A DNA stretch of 37,137 nucleotides from Rhodobacter sp. (lineage in GTDB: Bacteria; Pseudomonadota; Alphaproteobacteria; Rhodobacterales; Rhodobacteraceae), in assembly GCA_026708635.1 (NCBI GenBank), contig JAPOUP010000006.1:1-37137 (forward strand). The letters are read 5' to 3'. A model generated the notes under the pieces. That model had not been told where the DNA came from, ran no database searches, and saw only the letters and a list, made by a program, of their open reading frames with translations. The position numbers were made by a program, and so were the translations under genes. Below, piece by piece: positions 27,661-37,068 of the stretch. How positions within the stretch are numbered: position 1 is the first letter of the stretch; each line of letters opens with the position of its first letter.

Positions 27661-28481
27661 CAGAGCCGTTCCAGAGCGCTGTCTAGCCAGGCCATGAATC
27701 CTTTGGGTTCCTCGGCCACGGGCTCGAGGAACGGGGCGAGAACGTCCAGCTCTCCGTCTTTCCCGCGTGGCGGCAGGTAGCGGTTGACCGGCTTGGTGTC
27801 CTGTTCCGGCATCAATTCGATACCCCCCCGTTCCGCGACGAGCTTCGACACGTCGGAGGAAGGATCGGAAAGATCGCCGAAGTGACGCGCTCCCGTCGGG
27901 CAGGTTCTTACACAGGCTGGCTCGCGATCCTCCTCCGGCAGATTTTCGTTATAGATTCTGTCCACGCAAAGGGTGCATTTCTTCATCACCCCCTCGACCA
28001 GGTCCATTTCGCGCGCTCCGTAAGGACAGGCCCAGGCACAGAGGCCGCAGCCGATGCAGTCGCTCTCGTTGACGAGGACGATTCCGTCCTCTGACCTTTT
28101 GTAGCTCGCGCCGGTGGGACAGACCGTGACGCAGGGCGCGTCCTCGCAGTGGAGACATGACTTGGGAAAGTGAACCAGCCGGGCCGGAGCGTCGCCATCG
28201 GGCTGGACCTCGAAGGAGTGGACGCGGTTCAGGAAACTGCCGACCGGGTTCGCGCCATAGGCATCGCTGTCGGCCAATGGAGCGCCGTAGTGCTCGGTAT
28301 TCCAGCCCTTGCAGGCAACGACGCAGGCATGACAGCCAACGCAGGTGTCCAGGTCGATGACAAGGCCGAGACTGCGCTCGGTGAAGGCGGGAAGGTCCGT
28401 CACGTCCGCGGATCCGCGCTGTGCCGGACCGGGCGCGGTGTCGGTCCATCTTCCGTCATGGTTTGGCCTTTCCTCCGACAT
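27660..28481 (-). CDS. soeB: Sulfite dehydrogenase iron-sulfur subunit, DmsB/SoeB family
   Basis: Cytoplasmic electron-transfer subunit with four [4Fe-4S] sites: CVGCHACVVAC, CLHCEDAPCVTVCPTGA, CIGCGLCAWACPYGA, and CTLC with CVRTCPTGA. The opening LGLVIDLDTCVGCHACVVACK is SoeB-like. The start is uncertain. The ATG at 28481 overlaps soeA by 26 nt and has no visible ribosome site. A GTG at 28403, in a GTGA overlap with a 19-codon frame that itself overlaps the soeA stop, would give 247 residues. Homologs seem to need only a short leader before LGLVIDLD, so the shorter form is credible. Confidence 0.88.
   Translation of the reverse strand: MSEERPNHDGRWTDTAPGPAQRGSADVTDLPAFTERSLGLVIDLDTCVGCHACVVACKGWNTEHYGAPLADSDAYGANPVGSFLNRVHSFEVQPDGDAPARLVHFPKSCLHCEDAPCVTVCPTGASYKRSEDGIVLVNESDCIGCGLCAWACPYGAREMDLVEGVMKKCTLCVDRIYNENLPEEDREPACVRTCPTGARHFGDLSDPSSDVSKLVAERGGIELMPEQDTKPVNRYLPPRGKDGELDVLAPFLEPVAEEPKGFMAWLDSALERL
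28400..28459 (-). CDS. Possible 19-codon coupling minigene between soeA and soeB
   Basis: An ATG at 28459 sits in an ATGA overlap with the soeA stop, with GGAGG and AAAGG upstream. It opens MTEDGPTPRPVRHSADPRT and stops at 28400, where the stop overlaps an in-frame soeB GTG (28403). It is in a different frame from soeB. It could be a real translational relay or chance; no homolog is known. Confidence 0.3.
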   Translation of the reverse strand: MTEDGPTPRPVRHSADPRT

Positions 28482-31302
28482 CGCGGGGTGCCCGCGGTAC
28501 CGGCGAGTTGACGGGAGGGAACGACGGCTCGGAGTGCCGCGGCGTGCCCGAGTCGACCCTTTCGATCCGGACCCTGAGGTCGAACCAGGCGGCCTGCCCG
28601 GTGACCGGATCGGAATTGGCCCAGCGCGGTCCGTGGCGCCTCGCCGGTAGCAGTTCGTCGATCAGGTGATTCAGGATGAAGCCCTCGTTCGCCTCGGTGG
28701 CGTCGCTGTCGAGCGCCCATGCCCCCTTGCGCTTTCCGATCGCGTTCCAGGTCCAGACCGTATGCTCGTTCAGTGCCGCCATGTGCGCGACCGGGACGGT
28801 GATCTGTCCGCTGGGGGATGTCACCCGGGCCCAGTCGCCCTCGGTGAACCCATGCCGCCGCCAGATCGCCGTTGGAAGGTAAAGCGGGTTCCTGCCGTGA
28901 ATCTGGCGCAACCATGCGTTCTGGGATCCCCATGAATGGTACATCGCCATCGGACGCTGCGTCAGGGCGTGAACGGGATATTCGGACGTATCCGCCACGC
29001 TATCGAGTAAAGGCCGATACCATATCGGGAGCGGGTCCATGGTCTTCCCCACGCGTTCGCGCAGTTCGTCCGGCGGCTGTCGATGGCCATGTCCGGCGGC
29101 CGCGAGCTGGAACCGTCGCATCGGTTCAAGATATAGCTGGAAAAGATAGGGGAGGGGAGTGTCGTAAAGGCCGGTCTCGACCGCCCAGTCCTGGTACGCG
29201 GCGTTCCATGGCTTGAAAAACGCGGCATCGGGCGGCACGGTCCTGTGCCAGAAGCCTCCATGTTCGATGTAACGGCGCAACTGCCCGGGATTTGGCCGCC
29301 CCCGCCCGGCCCCGCCGTCTTCGGGTGTCGCGCCATCTCCGTCCAGGCGCCAGCCCGCCAGGGGGCCGATTCCCGGCCGACGCTCGTGGGTCGTGATGTA
29401 ATCGGCGTAATCCCGGTATTTCGCGCCGCCGTTTCGGTCAACGAAGCCCGGTAGTCCAAGACGCGCGCCCAGTTCGCAGAGCACTGACTGAAAGCACCGG
29501 ACGTCCCGATCGGGTTCGACGACTGGCCAGCGGATCGCGTCGGATGCGGCGTCCGCCTCGCTTATCGGGCGGTCGAGAAGGGAAATGCAGTCGTGACGTT
29601 CCAGGTAGGTGGTGTCCGGAAGCACCAGGTCGGCGTAGGCCACCATTTCCGACGCGTAGGCGTCAGAATAGATTATGCGTGGAATTACGTAGTCGCCGTC
29701 GCTGTCGCGGTCGGTCAGCATTCGCGCGACGTTGGGAGTGTTCATGGAGGAATTCCAAGCCATGTTGGCCATGTACATGAACAGGGTATCGATCCTGTAC
29801 GGGTCCCCGGCGTGGGCGTTCGCGATGACCATGTGCATCAGCCCGTGCGCGCTCATCGGATTTTCCCATGAGAACGCCTTGTCGATGCGCGCGGGACTAC
29901 CGTCATCCCGGAGGGCGAGGTCCTCGGGACCGTGAACGAAACCGAGATGCGGGCCGTCAAGTGGTTGGCCGGGACGGACGCCGCAATGCGGTCTTGGATG
30001 CGCGTTGGACGGTTTGGGGTAGGGAGGCTTGAAACGGAAGCCGCCGGGGGTTTCGACCGCGCCAAGGAGTATCTGCAGCAGGTGCAGGGCGCGGCAGGTC
30101 TGGAATCCATTGGAATGGGCGGAAATCCCGCGCATGGCGTGAATGCTGACCGGGCGGCCGATCATTCTTTCATGCCGGACCCCGCGCAGATCGGTCCACG
30201 GCCGGTCGATGGAGATCTCCCCATCGAAAGCCGCTTCCGCCAGTTGTGCCGCGATCCGGCGGATCCGACCCGCCGGGACGCCGGTCGGGCCCGCGGCGGC
30301 TTCCGGGGAGTATTCCGGACCGATGTATCGCTCGGCCATAAGGTGGAAGACCGGCCGGTGCGTTACGCCCGCCCGCGGCAGGACGCCGGAGAGGTCCGGT
30401 TCGACCCCGGCGGCGGTCGCCGGCGCGGCATGTCCTGTCCTGCGGTCGATGACCAGTTCGCGGCCTTTGGAATCCCTTAGGAAAAGTCCGTGATTCGGAC
30501 TGTCGGGGTCGGAATCCAGCAGAACCGGAGCGTTGGTGTAGCGCGCTAGGTATTCGAGATCGATTTTGCCCGCCCGCAGAAGTTCATGGACAAGCGCGAG
30601 GATCAGCAGGCCGTCGGTACCCGGCGTTATGCCCACCCATTCGTCCGCGATCGCGTTGTATCCGGTGCGTATCGGGTTTACGGCGATCACTTTCGCTCCG
30701 CGCGCCTTCAGCTTGCCGAGGCCGATCTTGATCGGGTTGCTGTCGTGGTCCTCGGCCACGCCGAAGAGCATGAGTAGTTTGGTTCTGTCCCAGTCGGGCT
30801 GGCCGAACTCCCAGAAGGCTCCGCCCATGGTGTAGATTCCGGCGGCCGCCATGTTGACCGAGCAGAAGCCGCCATGCGCGGCGTAGTTCGGGGTTCCGAA
30901 TCCCTGCGCCCAGTAGCCCGTGAACGACTGGGACTGGTCCCGCCCCGTGAAAAAGGCGAGCCTTTCCGGATGGTTGGCGCGAAGCGGCGCGAGCCAGTCG
31001 ACGGCGGTCCGCAGGGCTTCCTCCCAGGAGATCTCCTCGAATTCGCCCGTGCCTCGGGGGCCCTTCCGTCTCAGCGGCCCGCGCAGTCGCGACGGTGCCG
31101 TGACCTGCATGATTCCCGCGGAGCCTTTCGCGCAAAGAACGCCACGGTTCACGGGATGGTCACGGTTGCCCTCGATATAGGCGATCCGGCCGTTTTTCAT
31201 ATGCACGTCGATGCCGCAACGGCATGCGCACATGTAGCATGTGGTGCTGCGGATCTCATCCGATACCTTGGGGGACGTATCAAGGGCGGGATCTCGAACC
31301 AT
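28456..31302 (-). CDS. soeA: Cytoplasmic molybdopterin oxidoreductase, probable sulfite dehydrogenase SoeA
   Basis: Catalytic Mo-bisMGD subunit of 948 residues, predicted to oxidise sulfite to sulfate. The N-terminal [4Fe-4S] ligands are Cys22, Cys25, Cys29 and Cys57. There is no twin-arginine signal, so the enzyme faces the cytoplasm; periplasmic DmsA-type reductases have one. The block FCSVNMAAAGIYTMGGAFWEFGQPDW with GVAEDHDSNPIKIGLGKLKARG is of the SoeA type as I recall it. A, B and C are adjacent and overlapping in one order. The alternative is another cytoplasm-facing member of the DMSO reductase family. AAGGA lies about 13 nt before the ATG. Confidence 0.85.
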   Translation of the reverse strand: MVRDPALDTSPKVSDEIRSTTCYMCACRCGIDVHMKNGRIAYIEGNRDHPVNRGVLCAKGSAGIMQVTAPSRLRGPLRRKGPRGTGEFEEISWEEALRTAVDWLAPLRANHPERLAFFTGRDQSQSFTGYWAQGFGTPNYAAHGGFCSVNMAAAGIYTMGGAFWEFGQPDWDRTKLLMLFGVAEDHDSNPIKIGLGKLKARGAKVIAVNPIRTGYNAIADEWVGITPGTDGLLILALVHELLRAGKIDLEYLARYTNAPVLLDSDPDSPNHGLFLRDSKGRELVIDRRTGHAAPATAAGVEPDLSGVLPRAGVTHRPVFHLMAERYIGPEYSPEAAAGPTGVPAGRIRRIAAQLAEAAFDGEISIDRPWTDLRGVRHERMIGRPVSIHAMRGISAHSNGFQTCRALHLLQILLGAVETPGGFRFKPPYPKPSNAHPRPHCGVRPGQPLDGPHLGFVHGPEDLALRDDGSPARIDKAFSWENPMSAHGLMHMVIANAHAGDPYRIDTLFMYMANMAWNSSMNTPNVARMLTDRDSDGDYVIPRIIYSDAYASEMVAYADLVLPDTTYLERHDCISLLDRPISEADAASDAIRWPVVEPDRDVRCFQSVLCELGARLGLPGFVDRNGGAKYRDYADYITTHERRPGIGPLAGWRLDGDGATPEDGGAGRGRPNPGQLRRYIEHGGFWHRTVPPDAAFFKPWNAAYQDWAVETGLYDTPLPYLFQLYLEPMRRFQLAAAGHGHRQPPDELRERVGKTMDPLPIWYRPLLDSVADTSEYPVHALTQRPMAMYHSWGSQNAWLRQIHGRNPLYLPTAIWRRHGFTEGDWARVTSPSGQITVPVAHMAALNEHTVWTWNAIGKRKGAWALDSDATEANEGFILNHLIDELLPARRHGPRWANSDPVTGQAAWFDLRVRIERVDSGTPRHSEPSFPPVNSPVPRAPRDVGGKAKP

Positions 31303-31952
31303 CGAACGCGTGTCCTTCCAGGTGAATGCGATCCCAATGGATATTCGCCATCAGGGCAAACGCTAACCGGTTTTGGCCTGTCTGCACAACAACCGAGGCA
31401 AGTCAATGCGCCGCGATCATCCTGAGGCGATTCCCGGATGGCCGGCTTTCCGAATTTCACGCGTTTCGATGAGATTCGCGCGGTCGCCTCGGCGGCTGCC
31501 GGACCGCGCGTCGTCTCGGGCGTGGGCTTTTGCGGAATTGCGGGAACGGCCCCGACACGAGGGGCATCGCTACCGATGCGCGAACGCCATTTCCAGGTAA
31601 ACGGGACAGTAACCGGAAACGCGATGCGGAAGCGATGTTCAATGCATGGCTTTCCCGCAGGTCGGGGCCGCCATGCGGGAATCCACCGTGAGCTCGCACC
31701 TTCCATGGCACCCGGAACCGATCTGGGCGCGGCTACACCGGCTCTGCATGGGGGTCCGTCCTCCATCTGTAGGCAACTATTTGGAAAACCTACATATATT
31801 AAGGGTCACCGCCCTATGTAACCAGATATGGTGAGATATCCCGGCTAGCGGCTCGGATTCCGGGTAGGACTCGACTCAGGTGAAATTATGTGATAGCTTA
31901 ATTGGACTGAATCGAAGAGCGATTCCTGTTTCGTCAATGGCTGGAGAGCATC
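31303..31952. other. Divergent intergenic region between soeA and sleB-like gene
   Basis: About 650 bases holding both promoters and no convincing gene; the longest frames (31438-31821 plus, 31197-31766 minus) look spurious. The part near 31765-31930 is AT-rich and probably carries the promoter of the plus-strand hydrolase. TTCCCGC and GCGGGAA form a 7-nt inverted repeat around 31652-31682. Confidence 0.45.
31768..31794. promoter_or_regulatory. Inverted repeat TGTAGG-N15-CCTACA
   Basis: Perfect 6-nt arms, extended with one mismatch, in the AT-rich patch about 160 nt before the cell-wall hydrolase. Its position fits a regulator site for either divergent gene; the binder is unknown. Confidence 0.35.
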
Positions 31953-32639
31953 GTGCGACCGGTTTCCCCGCTATATGCAGCTGGTTTGGCCCTGATTATC
32001 GGCTTTGCCCACCCGGCGGCTTCCGAAGCGCCGCTGACGGGCAAAGGGCAAGCCGTTGCCAGGGTCGGCACCGGGCCGGACGGCCATTCCGGAAATATTC
32101 ATTCCGACTTCCACGGAATGCGCGCATCGCCCCGTTCTTCGGATCAATACGTGTCGGTTACCGTTGACTGGCTTGACTCGCAACCGCCAATGACCGGTGA
32201 CGCCGACTGGACGTGCCTTGCCGAAGCGATCTATTTCGAAGCGCGCAGCGAAAGTATCGAGGGACAGCTGGCCGTGGCGGAGGTGATCCTCAATCGCGTT
32301 GACAGGGACGATTTCCCGAATTCCGTCTGTGATGTCGTTCGGCAGGGAACGGATCAGCTGTTTAAGTGCCAGTTCACCTATTTCTGCGACGGACAGAGCG
32401 AGAGCATTAACGAACCCGTTCCATACGAGCGTGCGGGCAAGATCGCGCACCTTATGCTGGACTTGATCGAAAGAGGCCTCACGGGGGGCGCGACGCATTA
32501 CCATTACATCGGTGTCAACCCTTCGTGGTCCAAGGTCTTCAGACACACCGTGACCATCGGCAGACACAAATTCTATCGTATGACTGTCGGTCATGCGCAT
32601 GGATCCGCCGAAATTCTGGTTGCGGAAGACAGCCAGTGA
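31953..32639 (+). CDS. SleB/CwlJ-type cell-wall hydrolase, exported
   Basis: Predicted envelope peptidoglycan hydrolase of 228 residues. Residues 1-24 (MRPVSPLYAAGLALIIGFAHPAAS) form a signal peptide. After an unstructured stretch the Hydrolase_2 domain begins with WTCLAEAIYFEARSESIEGQLAVAEVILNRV, then FPNSVCDVVRQG and CQFTYFCDG, the standard pattern with a putative catalytic Glu in AEAIYFEA. The GTG start is chosen because GGAGAG (31943-31948) is close upstream. In alphaproteobacteria such proteins act in wall remodelling rather than spore germination. Confidence 0.88.
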   Translation: MRPVSPLYAAGLALIIGFAHPAASEAPLTGKGQAVARVGTGPDGHSGNIHSDFHGMRASPRSSDQYVSVTVDWLDSQPPMTGDADWTCLAEAIYFEARSESIEGQLAVAEVILNRVDRDDFPNSVCDVVRQGTDQLFKCQFTYFCDGQSESINEPVPYERAGKIAHLMLDLIERGLTGGATHYHYIGVNPSWSKVFRHTVTIGRHKFYRMTVGHAHGSAEILVAEDSQ

Positions 32640-32694
32640 TTTTCCGTACCGAGTGAACCGCGGCCGGCTCTCACGGCCCTGAAGGGAGACCGTG

Positions 32695-33609
32695 ATGAGC
32701 GAAATTCCCGCCCATGCCTCCATGAATTCCGAAATGCGCTCCGCCGCGGATCCGCTCGACAGGATCAGTCTGCGCGGCTACGTCGCCAGGGTTGACATCG
32801 GCGCGTTCCAGATAGAGCGGGGCAAGCGTCAGCGAGTTGAGTTCAACCTGGTGGCCGAGGTGGCGCCACGTGGGGATGCGGATGAGGATCTCGATCGCAT
32901 ACTGAGTTATGACCGGCTCATTGAGGCGATCAGGAATGAGCTGGCGCTGGAGCGCGTCAATCTTCTCGAGACGTTGGCGGAGAGGATTGCGAACCGCATT
33001 CTTCGCGAACCCCGGGCGGTGCGGGTTTCGGTGCGCATAGAAAAGCTCGATCGTGGCCCGGGCGCGCTCGGGGTCGAAATCGTACGGTCACGTGGTCGGT
33101 CGTGTCCGCGTCCGGCGGCGACGTCCGGGATACGGGCTATCCGCCCGACGGTGATTTATCTGACCGAAACGGTGGTTCTCTCCGCCAGACCGGTCGCCGT
33201 CATCGATCGGCTGGAAAAAATCGGGCGGCCGCCCGCCATCATCTGTGTGGGCTTGACCGGGACCGCCGTACCGCCTTCGGAGGATCCGCTGGTATGCCGA
33301 CGCGTCGGTCTTCTCATGATCGAGCAGACCGCTTGGCGTCTTTCCGCGCATGATCCCCGCTTTGTCGTCTCCGACACGCGCACGGAGATGGATTGGGCGC
33401 TGGAGAACGGCAGAATTCCGATCTGGGCGCCTTCGAGAATGGTTCTCGGAGCCGTCAGGGCTCCGGTAGTGGACTGGAATGACCCACTCGGGTTCGCCGT
33501 CTGGTTCGCGGACGAGATGGATGCGGTCGAGCTATTGACCGTTGGCGTCGCGCCTCCCGCGGATATCGGTCTGCCAACCCGTGAATTGGCCGTGGAGAGC
33601 GTGGAATGA
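32695..33609 (+). CDS. folB: Dihydroneopterin aldolase (FolB) with C-terminal amino-acid-kinase-like domain
   Basis: The FolB domain (about residues 20-130) catalyses dihydroneopterin cleavage in folate synthesis. Visible are VDIGAFQIERGKRQRVEFNLVAEV, ILSYDRLIEAI with the conserved Tyr, and VRIEKLDRGPGALGVEIV with the conserved Lys. The remaining 160 residues are not FolB. WNDPLGFAVWFADEMDAVELLTVG resembles the W-x-TSDS-x-AxWLA end of amino-acid-kinase-fold proteins such as MfnE, without the TSDS residues (inference from memory). The ATG at 32695 is preferred over the GTG at 32692; AAGGGAG lies 8 nt before it. It overlaps folP in an ATGA. The long form seems usual in Rhodobacterales. Confidence 0.85.
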   Translation: MSEIPAHASMNSEMRSAADPLDRISLRGYVARVDIGAFQIERGKRQRVEFNLVAEVAPRGDADEDLDRILSYDRLIEAIRNELALERVNLLETLAERIANRILREPRAVRVSVRIEKLDRGPGALGVEIVRSRGRSCPRPAATSGIRAIRPTVIYLTETVVLSARPVAVIDRLEKIGRPPAIICVGLTGTAVPPSEDPLVCRRVGLLMIEQTAWRLSAHDPRFVVSDTRTEMDWALENGRIPIWAPSRMVLGAVRAPVVDWNDPLGFAVWFADEMDAVELLTVGVAPPADIGLPTRELAVESVE

Positions 33610-34640
33610 TTCGCCGTTGTCACCCCGTCCCCCGGACGGGTCGGGACGCCCGGTTTGGAGTGATGCGGGACACCGCCCTGCCTTTGGCGGGCAGCGATCA
33701 TGTCTGGTTCGATAGCGCCAACGTCTGGACCCGTTCGGAAGGATGGCGGTTTATGTCGGCGGGCGAACTCCATGCCGGGGACCGAAGTCGCCTGAGCGTC
33801 GGGCGGGCGGCTATCTGCGGGGTCAGCTTGAAGCGTCCGGCGATCATGGGAATTGTCAATGTAACACCGGACAGCTTTTCGGACGGCGGTGACCGGATGG
33901 CGCCGGAGGACGCGCTCGCCGCGATCAGGTCCATGAGGGATGCCGATATCATCGACGTTGGTGGCGAAAGCACCCGGCCGGGGGCGGAAACGGTTCCGGT
34001 TTCCGTGGAGATCGCCCGCGTGGTGCCCGTGATCAAGGCCGCGCGCGGCGAGGGGATCGCCGTTCCGATATCGATTGACACCCGAAAGGCCGCGGTCGCT
34101 GAAGCGGCTCTCGACGCGGGCGCGAATCTGGTCAACGATGTGTCCGCGTTGACGTTTGATCCCGCTATGGCCGGTTTGGTGGCCGAGCGTGAGGTGCACG
34201 TTTGCCTGATGCATGCCCAGGGCGAACCGCCAAGGATGCAGGACGCGCCAAATTACGAGGACGCGCTACTGGATATTTTTGGGTATCTGGAGACGCGGAT
34301 CCGGATCGCCGAGGCGGCGGGAGTCGCGCGCGAGAGGATCATAATCGATCCGGGAATTGGATTCGGAAAGACTTTGCAACACAATTTGACCCTGCTGCGG
34401 GCCCTCTCACTCTATCATGATCTTGGCGTTCCGCTATTGTTGGGCGCATCCCGCAAGAGCGTGATCGGCACGATCGGTGGAGCGCCCGGGGTCAGGGACC
34501 GTCTGCCCGGATCCCTTGCGGCGGCTTTATACGGATACGCGCAGGGAGCGCATATTCTACGGGTGCATGACGTAAGCGAGACCAGGCAGGCGCTGGATAC
34601 GAGGATCGCGATGGACAGAGGCGAATGGAATGGCGGCTAG
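33606..34640 (+). CDS. folP: Dihydropteroate synthase
   Basis: Condenses the pterin pyrophosphate with p-aminobenzoate; the target of sulfonamides. The TIM-barrel core opens at about residue 80 with [16 protein letters not shown], then [42 protein letters not shown] and LLLGASRKS, all family motifs. An N-terminal leader of about 80 residues precedes the core, longer than in E. coli and of unknown role. ATGA overlap with folB and an 11-nt overlap with glmM show one tight operon. Confidence 0.95.
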   Translation: MIRRCHPVPRTGRDARFGVMRDTALPLAGSDHVWFDSANVWTRSEGWRFMSAGELHAGDRSRLSVGRAAICGVSLKRPAIMGIVNVTPDSFSDGGDRMAPEDALAAIRSMRDADIIDVGGESTRPGAETVPVSVEIARVVPVIKAARGEGIAVPISIDTRKAAVAEAALDAGANLVNDVSALTFDPAMAGLVAEREVHVCLMHAQGEPPRMQDAPNYEDALLDIFGYLETRIRIAEAAGVARERIIIDPGIGFGKTLQHNLTLLRALSLYHDLGVPLLLGASRKSVIGTIGGAPGVRDRLPGSLAAALYGYAQGAHILRVHDVSETRQALDTRIAMDRGEWNGG

Positions 34641-35970
34641 GCTGTTCGGAACGGACGGTGTGCGTGGCCGCGCGAACACATACCCGATGACGGCTGAAAT
34701 GGCGCTGCGGCTTGGAGCCGCCGCCGGACTATACTTCCGGGGTGAGAGATCGAGCCGTCACAGGGTGGTGATCGGAAAGGATACCAGGCTCTCCGGATAC
34801 ATGCTGGAAAACGCGCTGACCGCCGGCCTGACCTCTACCGGCATGAACGTGCTGCTTCTCGGGCCGGTTCCGACACCCGCGGTTGGCATGCTGACCCGGT
34901 CGATGCGCGCGAACCTCGGCATCATGATCTCAGCCAGTCACAACCCCTTCCAGGACAACGGTATCAAGCTATTCGGACCCGACGGGTTCAAGCTCTCGGA
35001 TGAATCGGGAATAGAGTCTCTGGTTGCCGGGCGGATGCATCCGGTTGAACCCGAGAATATCGGTGGCGCGCGCCGCATAGACGATGGCCGGGGCCGGTAT
35101 GAGGAATACGTTAAAACCACCTTTCCCGGCCAGGTACGGCTCAGCGGAATGAGAGTGGTCATCGACTGCGCCAATGGCGCCGCCTATCGCGCGGCTCCCG
35201 AAGTGCTTTGGGAACTTGGCGCCGACGTGATTCCGATAGGCGTCTCCCCGAATGGCCTGAACATAAACGACGGCTGCGGCTCCACGGACACCGCACTTGC
35301 GGCCGAGACGGTTCGCGCGGAAGGCGCGGATGTCGGCATCTGTCTTGACGGTGACGCGGACCGAGTCATGGTTCTCGATGAAACCGGCGCCGTTGCCGAC
35401 GGTGACCAGATCATGGCGCTCCTTGCGACGAGATGGGAGGAAAGGGGGCGACTGGCGGGCAGCACGCTTGTCACGACGGTTATGTCAAATCTCGGACTGG
35501 AGCGTTACCTCAATGGCCGCTCCATCGGACTGGAGCGCACGCCGGTAGGAGACAGGCATGTAATCGAGCGCATGCGGGCGGCCGGCAGGAATCTCGGTGG
35601 CGAGCAGTCAGGTCACATCGTGATGACCGATTACGTCACCACCGGTGACGGTCTGATCGCGGGGCTGCAGTTCCTCGCGGCGATGGCCGAGACCGGTCGA
35701 CCCGCCTCCGAACTGGCGCGGCGCTTCGAGCCCGTGCCGCAGCTGCTGAGGAACGTTCGGTACGGCAGTGATCGGGATCCGCTGGAAAGCGCTTCGGTGC
35801 GCGACGTGATTTCCGACGCTCGGGAGCGGTTGAACGGACACGGCAGGTTACTGATCCGAAAGTCCGGCACCGAACCGTTGATCCGCGTAATGGCGGAATG
35901 CGAGGACGAAGCGCTCCTGGCCCGGGTCGTTGACGGGATCGTCGCGGAGGTCGAGGCGGCGGCCGGGTGA
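34630..35970 (+). CDS. glmM: Phosphoglucosamine mutase
   Basis: Converts glucosamine-6-phosphate to glucosamine-1-phosphate for peptidoglycan and LPS. The active serine, phosphorylated in the enzyme, is Ser103 in [14 protein letters not shown]. The metal loop is Asp240/Asp242/Asp244 in DGDADR, the sugar loop is GGEQSGH, and the phosphate loop is [12 protein letters not shown] near the C-terminus. The length of 446 and the opening [10 protein letters not shown] are typical. Co-transcription with folP is a common bacterial arrangement. Confidence 0.97.
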   Translation: MAARLFGTDGVRGRANTYPMTAEMALRLGAAAGLYFRGERSSRHRVVIGKDTRLSGYMLENALTAGLTSTGMNVLLLGPVPTPAVGMLTRSMRANLGIMISASHNPFQDNGIKLFGPDGFKLSDESGIESLVAGRMHPVEPENIGGARRIDDGRGRYEEYVKTTFPGQVRLSGMRVVIDCANGAAYRAAPEVLWELGADVIPIGVSPNGLNINDGCGSTDTALAAETVRAEGADVGICLDGDADRVMVLDETGAVADGDQIMALLATRWEERGRLAGSTLVTTVMSNLGLERYLNGRSIGLERTPVGDRHVIERMRAAGRNLGGEQSGHIVMTDYVTTGDGLIAGLQFLAAMAETGRPASELARRFEPVPQLLRNVRYGSDRDPLESASVRDVISDARERLNGHGRLLIRKSGTEPLIRVMAECEDEALLARVVDGIVAEVEAAAG

Positions 35971-35976
35971 GGCCGC
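35959..35976 (+). terminator. Weak hairpin at the glmM stop
   Basis: GCGGCC pairs with GGCCGC around GGGTGA, which contains the stop codon. It is followed by GGACCTTT, a poor T-run. A possible end for the fol-glm transcript. Confidence 0.3.
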
Positions 35977-36045
35977 GGACCTTTCCGGCAATGACATCGC
36001 TGTCCGATACGCGCATCGGTCGGCGCCCGGATGTCCCGGATTTCG

Positions 36046-37068
36046 TCAGTTCCTGGACCTGTCGACCATCTTTCCGGCGCTGATCCATGGCATCATGGCG
36101 CGCAGCCTTTCGCCCACCTCCTCGATCTGATGTGCGTCATTCCTGCGGCGGATAGCCTTGAAGGCTGGCTGTCCGACCTTGCATTCCGCCATCCAGTCAC
36201 TCACGAACCGGCCTCTCTGGATGTCGTCGAGAATCGCCTTCATCCGCTCCTTGGTCTCGCCGTAAGGCAGAATCCGCGGGCCGCTTACGTATTCGCCGTA
36301 TTCAGCCGTGTTAGAGATCGAGTAATTCATGTTGGAGATTCCACCTTCATAGATCAGGTCCACGATCAGCTTGACCTCGTGCAGACATTCGAAATAGGCC
36401 ATTTCAGGCGCGTATCCCGCCTCCACAAGCGTCTCGAATCCCAGACGGATGAGTTCCACTAGGCCGCCGCATAGCACGGCCTGCTCGCCGAACAGGTCTG
36501 TCTCGCATTCCTCCTTGAAATCGGTTTCAATGATTCCGGAGCGCCCGCAGCCGATGGCGGAACTGTAGGAAAGGGCGATCTCCAGCGCCCTTCCCGACGC
36601 ATCGTTGTGAACGGCCACAAGGCCGGGAACTCCCCCGCCCTTGATATATTCACCACGCACCGTGTGGCCGGGGCCTTTCGGCGCGATCATTATGACGTCG
36701 AGCGATCCAGGCGCCTCTATCAGGCCGAAATGAACGTTCAGTCCGTGGGCGAAGGCGATGGCGGATCCGGGGCGGATGTGATCCCTGACCTGGCTATTCC
36801 AGGTTTCGGCCTGCAGTTCGTCCGGCATGGAGAACATCATCAGGTCACACCAGGCGGCGGCCTCCGCGATGCCCATGACCCGAAGGCCTTCGGACTCGGC
36901 TTTTTCGGTGCTGGGCGAACTCTCGCGCAGCGCAACCACGACGTTCCGGGCACCGCTGTCCCGTAAGTTGAGCGCGTGTGCGTGACCCTGGCTGCCATAG
37001 CCGAGGACCGCGATGTTCCTGTCCTTGACAAGGTTTATGTCGCAGTCGCGGTCGTAGTAAATCCGCAT
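36046..37068 (-). CDS. ilvC: Ketol-acid reductoisomerase, class I
   Basis: NADPH- and Mg-dependent enzyme of valine, leucine and isoleucine synthesis. The cofactor loop [19 protein letters not shown] is at residues 21-39. The catalytic core has [45 protein letters not shown] and the C-terminal [15 protein letters not shown]. The length of 340 marks the short class I form. GGAGAT lies about 9 nt before the ATG. It converges on glmM. Codon 1 is 70 nt from the window end, so neighbours upstream are not seen. Confidence 0.97.
   Translation of the reverse strand: MRIYYDRDCDINLVKDRNIAVLGYGSQGHAHALNLRDSGARNVVVALRESSPSTEKAESEGLRVMGIAEAAAWCDLMMFSMPDELQAETWNSQVRDHIRPGSAIAFAHGLNVHFGLIEAPGSLDVIMIAPKGPGHTVRGEYIKGGGVPGLVAVHNDASGRALEIALSYSSAIGCGRSGIIETDFKEECETDLFGEQAVLCGGLVELIRLGFETLVEAGYAPEMAYFECLHEVKLIVDLIYEGGISNMNYSISNTAEYGEYVSGPRILPYGETKERMKAILDDIQRGRFVSDWMAECKVGQPAFKAIRRRNDAHQIEEVGERLRAMMPWISAGKMVDRSRN

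Noticed and set aside
28456-31302. DmsA-type DMSO reductase or other periplasmic reductase
   Set aside because: No twin-arginine signal peptide and the sequence blocks match the SoeA style; the cytoplasmic sulfite dehydrogenase is the better call.
31438-31821. 127-codon plus-strand frame upstream of the cell-wall hydrolase
   Set aside because: No ribosome site of note, no domain, and it covers the likely promoter region.
31953-32639. Spore germination enzyme
   Set aside because: SleB-type domains are common in non-sporulating alphaproteobacteria; no other sporulation gene is present.
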